Positions 31,327 through 42,200 of a stretch of 64,000 bases of DNA are shown here, piece after piece. The stretch covers positions 122,001-186,000 of the forward strand of contig NC_009420.2 in assembly GCF_000002875.2 (NCBI RefSeq), given 5' to 3'. Every line of letters begins with the position of its first letter. The first letter of the stretch is position 1. This DNA is from Leishmania infantum JPCM5 (Eukaryota > Euglenozoa > Kinetoplastea > Trypanosomatida > Trypanosomatidae). The translations under genes and the position numbers were made by a program. The notes beneath the pieces are model-generated. The model made no database searches. It saw nothing but the letters and a program-made list of their open reading frames with translations, and had not been told where the DNA came from.

Positions 31327-32030
31327 TCGAAGTGAGCATCTGATTTTGCAGCTCAATTACGTTTTCTTTTTTTTTGTTGTTGCTTCTTTCGTCTTTTTTT
31401 TTTGCTGTCTGCTTGTCAAGCGCTGTTGTGAGGGAGACAGTTAGATGAAGCGACTCACCGCTATCTTCTCACAAACCAAGAGTGAATTATGCAAAAAAAA
31501 AGCGGAAAAGTACGCAGAGTACAATCCGTGTCGCTGTGTGTCTACCTACAAAATACATCTGCATACTTTGGTGTATGTGCTTCACATTTTCTTTACGCGA
31601 GCTGCGAAAGAAAACTTGAAGTGACTCTAAGAGCGAACAGGTGTTTCGCCTGCTGTACACCAATAAGATCTGGTGTTGCGGCAGAGTCCTCACACTCTCG
31701 CGGATGATGTTCTGAGTCTGCAGCTGGTGCGAGAGCTAGAAAAGGATACGCAGGATCAAAAACCCATTGCCGCAGTTGGATTGTTGTGAGCCTGCAGTTA
31801 TGGTGGTGCACACTATGGGATTTATTCTTGTCCACAGTATAAGACAAAACTTCTCATCTGCTAATCGTCAAGTTTCAACTTTTGTGTATGCCTCTTTTTC
31901 CAATTTCCGCCTTTTTATCCGCAAGAGCGAACTACTGATTTTCGGCATAGAACAAAAAAAAAACACTATTTACTACTCAATTATTCACGAGGAAAAACAA
32001 AATTATCACGAAGAAAGGGACGAAAAAGCA
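31327..32030. other. Intergenic/UTR region
   Basis: No separate gene is seen. T-runs near 31367-31375 and 31396-31404 are followed by other UTR sequence. The open frame upstream of the ubiquilin ATG is leader. Confidence 0.6.
31890..31925 (+). promoter_or_regulatory. Predicted spliced-leader acceptor for the ubiquilin gene
   Basis: A polypyrimidine tract (CCTCTTTTTCCAATTTCCGC and following) ends in the first downstream AG at 31924-31925, about 105 nt before the chosen ATG. This matches the trypanosomatid pattern of a pyrimidine tract followed by AG. Confidence 0.5.
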
Positions 32031-32984
32031 ATGGCAGTCACTATTAAACTTGCGAATGGCAGTCAACATACGGTTGAGGTGCCGGATTTCAGCGTCACAG
32101 TTGCAGAGTTTAAAAAGCAAATAGCGGAAATGCTAGAAATCCCAGCCAGTGAGCAGCGCATCATTATGCGAGGCAAGGTGTTGAAAGATGATGCTGTGCT
32201 TTCGGCAATCGGCATGGAGGACGGCAGCGTTATACACGTCGTGCGGAGCAAGAAGAGTGGGGCGGCGGCCTCATCGACGAATGCTTCAAGCACCCTGGCT
32301 GCCAGCGATCCTACTTCATCGCCGAACGTACAGCCGTCCACTACCACACCCGCCCAACCTGTACCGGCGCAGACTGCTGCAAATCCATATGCAGCTCTGA
32401 TGAGCAACTTTGGTGCACCGCAAACACAGCAGCCTGTTCCCGGTGCTGCTGGGTTCCCGGCAGCAGGGAACCCTTTTGCAGGCATGGGGATGGGAATGGG
32501 CATGGGAGGTGGAATGGGGGGAGCTGTCAATCCCACACCACAGCAAGCTATGGAACTGATGCAGAATCCGATGATGCAGCAAATGATGCAACAGGCACTC
32601 AGCAACCCCCAGTTTATGCAGTACATTATTCAAAACTCTCCCCAGCTGGCGGGCCTGCAGCAGGACCAACAGCAAGCTATTATTGAAATGATGCGAAATC
32701 CGTACATGATGCAGCAGGCAATGGCAATGATGGGAAGCTTAGGAGGTGCGGGTGGTGCGCCACTGGCAACTTCGCAGGCTCCTTCGACTCCAGCCGTAGG
32801 GGCTGGGTTCAATCCTGCAATGTTTGCACCTCCTGTTCCACAAGGCAATCCACGAGAGGTTTATCGCGAGCAACTGCAGCTGTTGCGAGATATGGGATTT
32901 CCCAATGAGGAAGCGAACATTGCTGCTCTTCAGCAGGCCCAGGGCAATGTTCAGTTCGCATTGGAGCGGCTTCTTGGTGCATGA
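32031..32984 (+). CDS. Ubiquilin/Dsk2-like UBL-UBA shuttle protein
   Basis: The start is taken at the ATG at 32031 (MAVTIKLANGSQHTVEVPDF), with TGA at 32982-32984, giving 317 aa. An 88-codon open extension upstream contains the predicted splice site and is leader. Residues 1-74 are a ubiquitin-like domain. A Ser/Thr/Pro linker follows, then a Gly/Met repeat (GMGMGMGMGGGMGG). Residues about 172-235 are STI1-type, Met/Gln/Asn-Pro rich (NPTPQQAMELMQNPMMQQ, NPQFMQYIIQNSP). Residues about 277-317 are a UBA domain with the MGF loop (QLLRDMGFPNEEANIAALQQ). Ubiquilins carry ubiquitylated or hydrophobic clients to the proteasome through UBL-proteasome and UBA-ubiquitin contacts. This is a short member, as in yeast Dsk2. 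Codons are A/T-richer than in distal genes. Confidence 0.93.
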   Translation: MAVTIKLANGSQHTVEVPDFSVTVAEFKKQIAEMLEIPASEQRIIMRGKVLKDDAVLSAIGMEDGSVIHVVRSKKSGAAASSTNASSTLAASDPTSSPNVQPSTTTPAQPVPAQTAANPYAALMSNFGAPQTQQPVPGAAGFPAAGNPFAGMGMGMGMGGGMGGAVNPTPQQAMELMQNPMMQQMMQQALSNPQFMQYIIQNSPQLAGLQQDQQQAIIEMMRNPYMMQQAMAMMGSLGGAGGAPLATSQAPSTPAVGAGFNPAMFAPPVPQGNPREVYREQLQLLRDMGFPNEEANIAALQQAQGNVQFALERLLGA

Positions 32985-33733
32985 TTTAATGTGCTTTCCC
33001 TCGACTTGCTTTTTTTTTTCGCTGTTCTTACTCGTGTTTTCGATCTTGAGAGCTGATCGTGACAAGGGAAAGCCCTTGTGCTTTACGAGGTAAGAGTGCG
33101 TTTCTTGGTGCTGGTGGGCCGATTTTAGTGAGTTTACGGTACAGAGGATACTCTATCAACCCAAACGCTAGTCGAAGAGACATTGGATTCAACTGGCAGC
33201 AGCAATTCGGCAGGGGTGCTACTCGCGCACGTGACAGTAAAGGCAGAGGATGCCGTTTTGCTTGAGTTAAACTGCAAGCACAAGAAGCGAATAAATGCAT
33301 GCTCTCAGATACTTCTAAATGAAAATCAGCTACTCTCCTCTTTTTTTTGCATTTTCTTTCTCTTTTGTTCCTGATTTTGTGCTCTTTCGCTCAGAAGTGA
33401 CAACGCTTCATAGTGAAGGCGCGCATTTGCTGAGTGTGAAGCTTTATCGACTCACGACCTAGAACTTGTCGGAAAAGAGGTAGCCTGAAAAAAAAAAAAA
33501 CATACACACACTCACACAAATACCTTTTTCTTTCGCCCTTGAGTGCCTCTGCTGTTGCACTTTTCCGACCCTTTCTCCGCGCTACAACATACACGCACAC
33601 AGGTGCCGAAAGCACTAGTTTCCGGCGCCTGCTCTTTTGTTGTTTGAGGAAAGGTGACGAAGGAATCCTCTCCTTTCTTTTGAAAGTTGCGGAGCCTTTG
33701 CTTTGAACAAACTCTGTCCCTGAAGCATTACAA
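32985..33733. other. Intergenic/UTR region
   Basis: No gene is seen. It is pyrimidine-rich with T-runs (near 33011-33019 and 33340-33347) and candidate acceptor AGs ahead of CRK3. Several candidates exist and none was chosen. Confidence 0.6.
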
Positions 33734-34669
33734 ATGTCTTCGTTTGGCCGTGCTACCGCCCGCAGCGGCGACGCTGGGACCCGTGACAGCCTTGACCGGT
33801 ACAATCGCTTGGATGTTTTGGGAGAGGGAACGTACGGCGTTGTGTATCGCGCGGTCGACAAAATCACTGGGCAGTACGTTGCTCTCAAGAAAGTGCGACT
33901 CGATCGCACTGAGGAGGGCATTCCACAAACTGCGCTGCGCGAGGTGTCGATTCTACAAGAGTTCGACCACCCTAACATTGTGAACTTGCTTGATGTCATT
34001 TGCTCGGACGGGAAGCTCTACCTTGTGTTCGAGTATGTGGAGGCGGACCTGAAAAAGGCGATTGAAAAGCAAGAGGGTGGCTACTCTGGAATGGATCTGA
34101 AGCGGCTTATTTATCAGCTTTTAGACGGCCTTTACTTTTGCCACCGCCATCGCATCATCCACCGTGATCTGAAGCCAGCCAACATCCTCCTGACATCAGG
34201 GAACGTCCTTAAATTGGCTGATTTCGGCCTCGCCCGCGCGTTCCAAGTGCCCATGCACACCTACACGCACGAGGTGGTTACGCTGTGGTACCGTGCCCCC
34301 GAGATCCTCCTCGGTGAGAAGCACTACACTCCTGCCGTGGATATGTGGAGTGTCGGCTGCATTTTCGCCGAGCTAGCGCGCCGAAAGGTTCTTTTCCGCG
34401 GCGATAGCGAAATTGGGCAGTTGTTTGAAATTTTTCAAGTGCTGGGGACGCCGACGGACACCGAGGGGTCCTGGCCTGGTGTGTCGCGGCTGCCCGACTA
34501 CCGCGACGTATTTCCCAAGTGGACGGCAAAGCGGCTGGGGCAGGTACTACCAGAACTTCATCCGGACGCTATTGATCTTCTCTCCAAGATGCTCAAGTAC
34601 GATCCGCGGGAGCGCATATCAGCCAAGGAGGCCCTCCAGCACCCGTGGTTCAGCGACCTTCGCTGGTAG
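33734..34669 (+). CDS. CRK3: Cdc2-related kinase 3 (cyclin-dependent kinase)
   Basis: The ATG is at 33734, the TAG at 34667-34669, and the product is 311 aa, the length known for Leishmania CRK3. It is the functional CDK1 homologue, needed for G2/M in Leishmania, acting with mitotic-type cyclins in nucleus and cytoplasm. All kinase motifs are intact: the glycine loop GEGTYGVVY (30-38), Lys52, a PQTALRE C-helix (64-70) in place of PSTAIRE, HRDLKPAN (143-150), DFG (163-165), T-loop Thr178 in THEVVTLWYRAPE, and GDSEIGQLFEIFQVLGTP for substrate/Suc1-side contacts. Thr32-Tyr33 (GEGTY) matches the inhibitory phosphosites. The 19-residue N-terminal extension (MSSFGRATARSGDAGTRDS) is characteristic of CRK3. 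PQTALRE plus this extension rules out CRK1 and CRK2. Confidence 0.97.
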   Translation: MSSFGRATARSGDAGTRDSLDRYNRLDVLGEGTYGVVYRAVDKITGQYVALKKVRLDRTEEGIPQTALREVSILQEFDHPNIVNLLDVICSDGKLYLVFEYVEADLKKAIEKQEGGYSGMDLKRLIYQLLDGLYFCHRHRIIHRDLKPANILLTSGNVLKLADFGLARAFQVPMHTYTHEVVTLWYRAPEILLGEKHYTPAVDMWSVGCIFAELARRKVLFRGDSEIGQLFEIFQVLGTPTDTEGSWPGVSRLPDYRDVFPKWTAKRLGQVLPELHPDAIDLLSKMLKYDPRERISAKEALQHPWFSDLRW

Positions 34670-35413
34670 AGTGAAAAGGGCATGACTGAATACAGTCTGC
34701 TGACGCGTCGGACTATGGAGGATTTGTTTCTCTGAGGGTGCTTTGCTGAGGAGGCTCCTACTTGCTTTTCTTGACTCTTACTTAGACTTGACGCTTTCAG
34801 TTTTTCCTGTTTTGACTCTCCACCCTTTAGATCTTTCTCCTACACATGCATACATACACTTTTTCTCTCGCTCTTCCACAACGACATTACCACCGTGCCC
34901 CTGTCTTTTCCACTATCTGGCCCTTTTTCAGTTGCGAAACAGATTTGGTCGTGTCTTTTTTTTTCGTTCTAGCTCAGATCTTCGGCCCTTAGTTGTACTA
35001 TGAACTTTCGCAAAAAGATGCCTAATATGCAGCAACTCTACATACAGATCGGGTTTCTCCTAGAACATGTGTCCTCTTTCGCTGCTTTATGCCTTCGAGT
35101 AGAGACTTCAGCTCCTTTTTCATAAAGGCATGGGCCGGCCTGGACGTGCATGCTGGGGAGGGAGTGGGAGTTTTCACACAGGCATTGACAGCTGCAACGT
35201 CTCTATGAGAGACGAAGGCAGCACTAAAAAAGAATGAAATCCGACGACGCGCTACTTGGACCTCCACACTCAATGCTTTGCAAATATACATTTCGTATTA
35301 CTCCCCTTTTCTCTTCCACCTGTCGTTTCACCACAGCTGTGTCGCAACTCGTGGTTTTGCACGCATATTTTAGCTGCTGCCCTTGCATTTTTCTGTCGGC
35401 CATCAGTTCCAAT
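34670..35413. other. Intergenic/UTR region
   Basis: No gene is seen. It is pyrimidine-rich with a T8 run near 34957-34964, and holds the CRK3 3'UTR and the leader of the coiled-coil gene. Confidence 0.6.
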
Positions 35414-36160
35414 ATGGCGGCGACCAGCTATGATCGCGACGCTGCCGTGAAGGTGGCAGAAGAAAACTACAGTCTCCGGAAGAGGCTTGCACGGATGGAG
35501 TGGGAGGAGGAGAAGCAGAGGCGGGCGGCGGAGTATGAGTCTCGCTTTGAGGGGGCTGTGGACACTAGCGCCAACGATAGGATGCGGAGCCGGAACAGCG
35601 CGCTCCAGGATGAAATTGCAGGACTGGAGAGCCAGCTGAAGGAGCTGCAGATGATCAATGTTACGGACCTGCAGCACGAGTACACTCGTCTAGACAACCG
35701 CCGTGCGTACCTCCTGAACGAAATTGCTGGCCTCCGACGCATTCTTGCCAATCAGAGCAAAGAGGTGAAGCGTGCCACCCGGAGCGTCAACAGTCAACAC
35801 GAGCTCCGTCGCCAAAACAACGAGCAGCATGCTGCATCTATCGAGGATATCCAAATGTTCAGAAAGAAGAGGGAGTCACTAGCCGAAGAAACCCAACACC
35901 TGATCGCAAAGGAGCGCCAGTTAATGTCAGAACTGGAGACGCTTCCTGCGCCAGGTGAAGATCAGGAGGTTATGGCTAGCCGCCTGAGGGAAGATAACGA
36001 GAAGAAGGACCATACGATTGCGCAGCTGGAGGCGACCCTAAAAGAGAAGCAGCTGAAGGCAGGCACCCAACTTGCTGAGGCGAACTCCGCCGTTGACATT
36101 CAGCACCTGCGAGAGGAGTATGTCCGGTTGAACGACCAGTTGAGGCGCATCAAGCAGTAA
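35414..36160 (+). CDS. Coiled-coil protein, hypothetical
   Basis: The start is taken at the ATG at 35414 (MAATSYDRDAAVKVAEENYS), with TAA at 36158-36160, giving 248 aa. The open frame upstream (from 35234) is Cys/Phe/Ser-rich leader. Almost the whole chain is predicted to be heptad-patterned coiled coil rich in Glu, Lys, Arg, Gln and Leu (EENYSLRKRLARMEWEEEKQ, LQDEIAGLESQLKELQM, LRRILANQSKEVKRATRSV, EDNEKKDHTIAQLEATLKEK). No other domain is visible. Proteins of this kind in trypanosomatids are often cytoskeletal or flagellar, but sequence alone does not show it. The 'PGEDQEVMASRL' segment near residue 180 is the main break in the coil. Confidence 0.82.
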   Translation: MAATSYDRDAAVKVAEENYSLRKRLARMEWEEEKQRRAAEYESRFEGAVDTSANDRMRSRNSALQDEIAGLESQLKELQMINVTDLQHEYTRLDNRRAYLLNEIAGLRRILANQSKEVKRATRSVNSQHELRRQNNEQHAASIEDIQMFRKKRESLAEETQHLIAKERQLMSELETLPAPGEDQEVMASRLREDNEKKDHTIAQLEATLKEKQLKAGTQLAEANSAVDIQHLREEYVRLNDQLRRIKQ

Positions 36161-37023
36161 TGCCGGGTACGCCGATGGGTGGCGGAGCTGTCCGACCTTT
36201 GCACGCCAAATCGGACTGCAGTTTCTCGTTCTGCCATGGCGATTTTTTTTTGCCTTTGTGTGACGCGCGGGTGGCGGTACAGGACATACTTCCCGCTCCG
36301 TGTCTCCGCCGACTGCTTTGTAAAGGTTGTTGCTTTTGATGCCCCTCTCTTTTGACGTGCGGGGCTGGCGCGAATGTGTTGTTGCAGAGTATGTACCGTA
36401 CGTCTTGGCCCTCCTTTTTTTATCTTCTCGTTCTTGACTGCGAAGCTTCTGGTGACGAACCTTGGACTCGTCGTGTGTTTCGTGATGCGGATGTTTCGTG
36501 AGTGACATGTACATGTAGTTTAGAACGGCACTGCTCAGGGTGCATCAACAAAACGAAAGAAAAATACAAAACAAGGATGACTGTGCCACAGCGACAGGCG
36601 GTTCAAGTGTGTAGGAAGCACAACTCTGCGGAGACAATGGGCTGCGTTGGAGGTACGAAAACAAACAGAACATCTAGCGCTGCCCTGTGCGCACCGAGAA
36701 AAGACTGTACTTACTCTCAGAAAAAGCATTTTAACGACACTGAGATGAAGCAGTACAACGCACGACGACACCCGGCAGCTTTCCATTCATGTTACTCCAC
36801 TTATTCGATGAACTCCTCCCGCATTGGCTGTCTTTTTCGCTTCGATACGCATGTTTCGTGGTTGCTCTCCCGTTCCGGGTCGTGTCGCCCGCACTCCATT
36901 ATCGGAACTCCATATGCAGCGTATCTGCTTTTTTCTCACCTACGGCTCTTCTCCGCGCCCTTTCGCAGGAGAGCGCGCAAGGGCTTTTTGTTCTCTAATT
37001 CTGCCCCTTTCCGTGGCACGACA
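36161..37023. other. Intergenic/UTR region
   Basis: No separate gene is seen. The EF-G reading frame stays open back to 36502, but this part is Cys/Arg/His-rich and lacks conserved sequence. Pyrimidine tracts at 36920-36965 and 36985-37015 are candidate acceptor signals for EF-G. Confidence 0.55.
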
Positions 37024-39264
37024 ATGCGCAGAAGCGGCTTGGCCTACATGCTGCGCAGCAGCGTCCCGCTGCTCGCAACGCCAGCTTTCCTCTCGAATGT
37101 GAGGCACATGCGAAACATTGGTATCAGCGCCCACATTGATAGCGGCAAAACGACGCTGAGTGAGCGCATTCTCTTCTACTCCGGTCGCATCGGAAAGATC
37201 CACGAGGTGAAGGGTGGCACCGAGGTCGGCGCCACAATGGACTCCATGGAGCTTGAGAAAGAGCGCGGCATCACTATTCGCTCCGCCGCGACGCAGTGTC
37301 GCTGGAAGAACAGCACCATCAATATAATCGACACGCCCGGCCACGTCGACTTCACCATCGAAGTGGAGCGCGCCCTTCGCGTGCTGGACGGTGCTATCTT
37401 GCTCATGTGCGCCGTTGGCGGTGTGCAGAGTCAGACGCTGACGGTGGATCGCCAGATGAAGCGTTACGGTGTACCGCGCATCTGCTTCATAAACAAGCTC
37501 GATCGCGACAACGCGAACCCACAGCGGGCAGTAAAGCAAGCGCAGGAGCGTCTGGGCATCAACGCCGTCTTCATCCAGCTGAACATGGGCACTGCACAGG
37601 ACTTCGAAGGCGTCGTCGACCTCATCGAGGAGAAGGCGGTCTACTTTGATGGCCCTTTCGGTGAGGCCATCCGCTACGAACCGGTGCCGAGCTACATCAA
37701 GGAGGACGTGGCTGCCGCACGCAAGGAGCTCGTGAGCCGCCTAGCAGAGTGCGACGAGGAGATGGAGTTCATCTTTCTTAATGACCAGGAGCCGACAGTC
37801 GAGCAGATCCACGCTGCCATTCGCCGCGCTACCATAGCCAACAAGTTTGTGCCCGTGATGGTCGGCTCGGCGTACCGGAACAAGGGCGTGCAGCTGCTCC
37901 TGGACGCGGTGGAGCGCTACCTGCCGTCGCCAGTGGAGCGCCACAACTCCGGCTATCAGGTGAGGCGTGTGAAGGACGAGGATGGAAACGTGTCGAACGT
38001 GAAGGAAGGCGAGGTGGAACTGATGACGGATGACGAGAAGCCGCTGGTGGCCCTCGTTTTCAAGATCGAGGAAACAAAGAAGTCGGGGCTGTCCAATTAC
38101 GTGCGGGTGTACCAAGGGAAGATGCGCAAGGAACACCTGATGAATATCCGCACCGGCAAGAACTTCTTGCCGCCGAAGCTTGTACGCATGCACGCGGACA
38201 GCGCCGAGGTTGTGGACGAGGTGCGCGCTGGCGACATCTGTGCCATTCAGGGTGAGGTGGACGCGTCCTCGGGTGATACCCTCATGAAGTCCGGACCGCA
38301 GTCTGGCTCGCAGCTCTTCTCGTGCGAGGACATGTACGTCCCGCCGCGCGTCATCTCTGCCTCACTCAAGACGAAGGATGATAAGGAGCAGTCCAGGGTG
38401 CGGGAGCGTATGCTCGCCTTCATGCGAGAAGACCCCACCTTTGTGTACTACCGCAACTCGGAGACGAACGAGGACATTGTGGAGGGCATGGGTGAGCTGC
38501 ACCTCGATATTTACGTGGAGCGGCTGAAGCGGGAGTACGGACTGCACGTGGAACTCGGCAAGCCAACGGTCAACTACCGCGAGATTATCACGGAGCGGCA
38601 GGATTTCGACTTTGTCTTCAAGCGGCAAAGCGGCGGTGCGGGTCAGTGGGCGCACCTGAAGGGCTTTGTCGAGCCGCTGCCGATCGATATGTCGGTCGAG
38701 AAGGGGGTCAAGAACAAAGCGACGACACGATGCTCCAACGGTGACATCCGCGAGTCGCTGCAGAAGACGGTGGTGAAGCACCTGGAGCGCAAAATTTTTG
38801 TCAAGGGCGAGCTGATGCACGCCCCTGTCTGGGGCGTGCACTTTCACTTGAATGGTGGCGCCATGCACGAGGTGGACTCGAACGATCAGGCCTTCAAGAA
38901 CGCGACCCAGGAGCTGTGGGAAACCTTGCTACCGAAGCTGAAGCCGACGCTTGTGGAGCCGTTCATGGATGTGGAGATGACAGTGCCTGCGGCGAACATG
39001 ACTGATGTGGCGACCGAGTTCTCGAAGCGAGAGGGCGTGGTGACCGAGACCGCTGTAGACGGCCCTGATGCAGTGATCCGCGGGGAGACAGCCCTGGACA
39101 CCATGTTCGGCTTTATTTCCGACCTGCGACGACTGACGAAGGGCCAGGGCGACTTCAGCATGCAGTTTAAGGAATATCGGCCGATGCAGCAGTACAAGGC
39201 CCAAATGCGAATGGATGAACGCAACAACGATCTTGGGCGCAAGCCGTTCAAGCTTTCGGACTAG
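37024..39264 (+). CDS. GFM1: Mitochondrial elongation factor G (EF-G1)
   Basis: The start is taken at the ATG at 37024 (MRRSGLAYMLRSSVPLLATP), a basic, acid-free mitochondrial presequence. The TAG is at 39262-39264 and the product is 746 aa, the usual size of mtEF-G1. GTPase motifs: G1 AHIDSGKTT (36-44), switch/G2 ERGITIRSA, G3 DTPGHVDF, G4 NKLDRD, G5 GSAYRNKGVQ. Domains II to V follow, with VEGMGELHLDIYVERLKREY in domain III/IV, SGGAGQWAHLKGFVEPL in domain IV, and a C-terminal PMQQYKAQMR. It is a translational GTPase that moves tRNAs and mRNA on the mitoribosome. The 'GSxAHIDSGKTT' and 'TVNYREIITERQDFDFVFKR' wording fits EF-G1 rather than the ribosome-recycling EF-G2. An in-frame open extension to 36502 is rejected as leader. 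Confidence 0.95.
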   Translation: MRRSGLAYMLRSSVPLLATPAFLSNVRHMRNIGISAHIDSGKTTLSERILFYSGRIGKIHEVKGGTEVGATMDSMELEKERGITIRSAATQCRWKNSTINIIDTPGHVDFTIEVERALRVLDGAILLMCAVGGVQSQTLTVDRQMKRYGVPRICFINKLDRDNANPQRAVKQAQERLGINAVFIQLNMGTAQDFEGVVDLIEEKAVYFDGPFGEAIRYEPVPSYIKEDVAAARKELVSRLAECDEEMEFIFLNDQEPTVEQIHAAIRRATIANKFVPVMVGSAYRNKGVQLLLDAVERYLPSPVERHNSGYQVRRVKDEDGNVSNVKEGEVELMTDDEKPLVALVFKIEETKKSGLSNYVRVYQGKMRKEHLMNIRTGKNFLPPKLVRMHADSAEVVDEVRAGDICAIQGEVDASSGDTLMKSGPQSGSQLFSCEDMYVPPRVISASLKTKDDKEQSRVRERMLAFMREDPTFVYYRNSETNEDIVEGMGELHLDIYVERLKREYGLHVELGKPTVNYREIITERQDFDFVFKRQSGGAGQWAHLKGFVEPLPIDMSVEKGVKNKATTRCSNGDIRESLQKTVVKHLERKIFVKGELMHAPVWGVHFHLNGGAMHEVDSNDQAFKNATQELWETLLPKLKPTLVEPFMDVEMTVPAANMTDVATEFSKREGVVTETAVDGPDAVIRGETALDTMFGFISDLRRLTKGQGDFSMQFKEYRPMQQYKAQMRMDERNNDLGRKPFKLSD

Positions 39265-42200
39265 GGTGCTCCATCCCCACCCCTTACCACTGAGAGGCTC
39301 GCCGGGGGCACATTCACAGATACTCTACGGCTTTTTCGTGCCTCCTTCTCGTGTCTTGTAGAATAGCGCACAGAAACGCTTCTTGATTCACTGAAGTTAC
39401 CTTTGTTTCCGTTTTTGTGCTGCCGATGGCTTGTGTTGACTTTATATTTTGCCGTTGTGTCCGTGCATGCGCCTAGATAGTGGCGCACGCACACCTCTTC
39501 ACAGTAGCTTCTCTCTCTCGTTGGCTCCCTTTTCTTGAGAAAGAAAAGAAGCGCTTTAATGCCGTGGGGGAACGCATGGTGAACGTAATGGCGAAGCACT
39601 CCGCTTGCGCACGTCCGTATGTGTATGTGCTTGCCGGTAGCTAGGGGTGACGCGCTAGTTGACAACTGTGTGCGTATCTCCCCGACATGTTCTCACCACG
39701 TAGAGACGTTGGCGCTTTACAGATCATTTTTTTATATTCTCCGTTCTGTGTCTCCAGTAACCCGAACCTAACTAACGAAGATGAAAAAAAAACACAAAGC
39801 AAAAACCCGTACCGCAAGCCTTGATACTTGATGGGAGCCACAAAACAAAACGAGGAAAGCAGGCAAACAAAATAGCATGGAATGCCGTGGCACATGCACG
39901 CTGACAGAGGCATGTGGCTGCATACGTTCGCATGGCATTCTGAGGCAGCGGCCTCAACTGTGGGCAAAGGTGAGAATTTGGATGGGGAAGCACCTTCGTG
40001 CGGTAGACGGCGCATGACCCCACGACGTGAGTGAGTGAGCCAGTCGATAGCTCAAAACGAGTTATGGTGTGGACGGGCGGCGTGTTGATGTGGGGACCCC
40101 TCCACGAGCGCCAATCACGTTTTCCCTACTGGCCTGCACGCCGAGCAATCCTTTCACACCGTCAACCACCCATACAAGCTCAAACACACATGCAGGACAA
40201 CGACAGTAGTGCAGGACCTCTCATGCCCTTCTTCTCTTGCTTTATCTGCCTCGCTGCTTTCTTTTTTTTTTCTCTTGGGTATCTTCACCTGCTGATACGC
40301 ATTTGGACTTGTACGTGTGACGGCTGTGGCGCCACACTCATACACACAAATGATTGCGGCGCTCGCGTCAACGTTTTGAGCCGCGAATAATCTACAGTTG
40401 CCCTAAGCGTGGCCGTGCAAACTACTTTTTTTTTGTGCCGCGCCCCTTTCCACACTGCTTCCGCACCCCGCTTTTCCAAGGCGAAACTGCCCCCTCCCCC
40501 TCTTTCCCTCCAAGACAACAACTCCAACAGAAAAGCCGGAAAGCGGAAAGAAAAGGCTATCAATACATTCACAAAGAGAGATACGGAGACGGCAAGCGCA
40601 TCTGCTTATCTAGGTGCGTGCCGGCCTGAAGCGGGCGAACGAAGGGTTCCGGATTTCAACGAGACAGAAAATAGGACACAGTTCAGTATCAGCTGCACAC
40701 GGCTTGTTCGCTCTGCGCTTCCTTGATCTGTGGACAACGCCATCATTTTTTTTTTTGCGGCGCATTCTTCCCTCTTTCCTTCTTTTTGTCTTACTTCGCT
40801 TTTTACGTGTTCTCAACATTTGGGGACTGCGCGTTTCGTGATTTCCTCGCCCGAGCGACAACTCAAAAAAAATAAAGAAAAACCTGCCAGGCTCTGCCTT
40901 TCAGCGCCTTCTTCGATCTCCACCGTTTTGCTGTGTTGAGGCTGCTCTCAACCCGGCCGCTCATTTTCCTTCTTCCGTGGTTCGCAGTGTGGTGCTCTCT
41001 TTTTATCGCCTTTCTTTTGTGACCCCCCTCCTCGCTCTCCTCGTCGGTGTGCCCTTTCTTTGTTTCTGGGTTTCCGTCCTCCCTTCCCCCCTCCCACCCC
41101 CCACACACACCCTTTCGCTCTCGCTGTTTTCTTTTTTTGTGAGTTCAACCCTTAATTCCTGCTGCTTCGAACGACAGAAGCTCCTCAGGAAGTGCTCGAA
41201 GAGACGAATGCTTTAGGCCGCAACTGCACACGGTACACACGTGTTTGTGTGTTTTTCCTTTTCTTTTGTTTATTTTTGGTTGCTCTCTCTCTCTGGCTAA
41301 TTCGCTTTCACGTGTCTGACGCTCTCTCGCCTGTGTGTGCGTTTTCTTTGCCTTCTCACTCTTTCTGCTTTCGTGTTGCTGCATTCTGTCACTGTCACGC
41401 TTGTTCGTCGCGAGGCTGAAACCCACCGTCGGCAAGTTGTCTCACTTCTTTCCTGTTTCTCCTGCTCACAGAACAGCAGCGAAATTAAACAAAGCAGCAT
41501 AGTTCCGCTCATATCTCTATATGGAAATATATGCTTCCCTTTTTTCTGTTGGCTTCTTCGGCGTTTCCTCCCCTCTGTTTTGCTGTGTTTTTTTGTGAGG
41601 GCGTTCTTGTCTGGTAAATGTTTCTCCACCGTGTGCGTACGCGTTTTGTGCTGTTGCGCCGCTTACACGTGCTCCTCATCCTCTTTTTTCTCCTTGCCTT
41701 TCTTTTTGTTCCCTGTTGAAATTACCCCCCCCCGAAGTAATATATATATATATATATAAGCGAGAAGAGGCACACCCGTGCACCTAAAGAGCGAGAAGCA
41801 GCACTTTCAAAGCCGATCCTAATTCACCATCTCCCGCCTCGACAAAAAGGAAAAAGCAAACAAGAAAGCGAGGTCCTTCTCCTCTTCCTAGCTCCGTTGT
41901 CTACCTTTTCTTTTTCCTCTTTCTGCAGCCACATATAGGGCAAAGTCCTACACACAAACGCGCGCACACACACAGGCCAGCGATACGTCTTGTTCGTGTT
42001 TCCTGAGAGTTTTTTTTTTGCCATTTGTGGTATTCTTTTCCTCCCCTTTTTCTCTTCGTTTCTCCCTCGCAGTTGTGCTTCCCCCTGTGTGCGTCTCTTT
42101 GTCGGTGCCCTACTCTCCCTTGCTGAGGAAAATAAAGCGAGCAAAAATCGAAAAGTCGTGTAGACCGGTCCTTCTCTTGCGGCACTGCCAATTCGTGGGC

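Noticed and set aside
32806..32816. B-box-like GGGTTCAATCC
   Set aside because: It lies inside the ubiquilin coding sequence and no tRNA-like arms surround it.
25442..32984. Lower-GC block as horizontally acquired DNA
   Set aside because: The genes are standard eukaryotic ones (SmD3, PP2C, ubiquilin) and the shift is symmetrical about the strand-switch region, so transfer is not needed to explain it.
36502..37023. 174-codon open extension ahead of EF-G
   Set aside because: It has no conserved sequence and is Cys/Arg/His-rich. A mitochondrial presequence starts cleanly at the ATG at 37024, with pyrimidine tracts just upstream.
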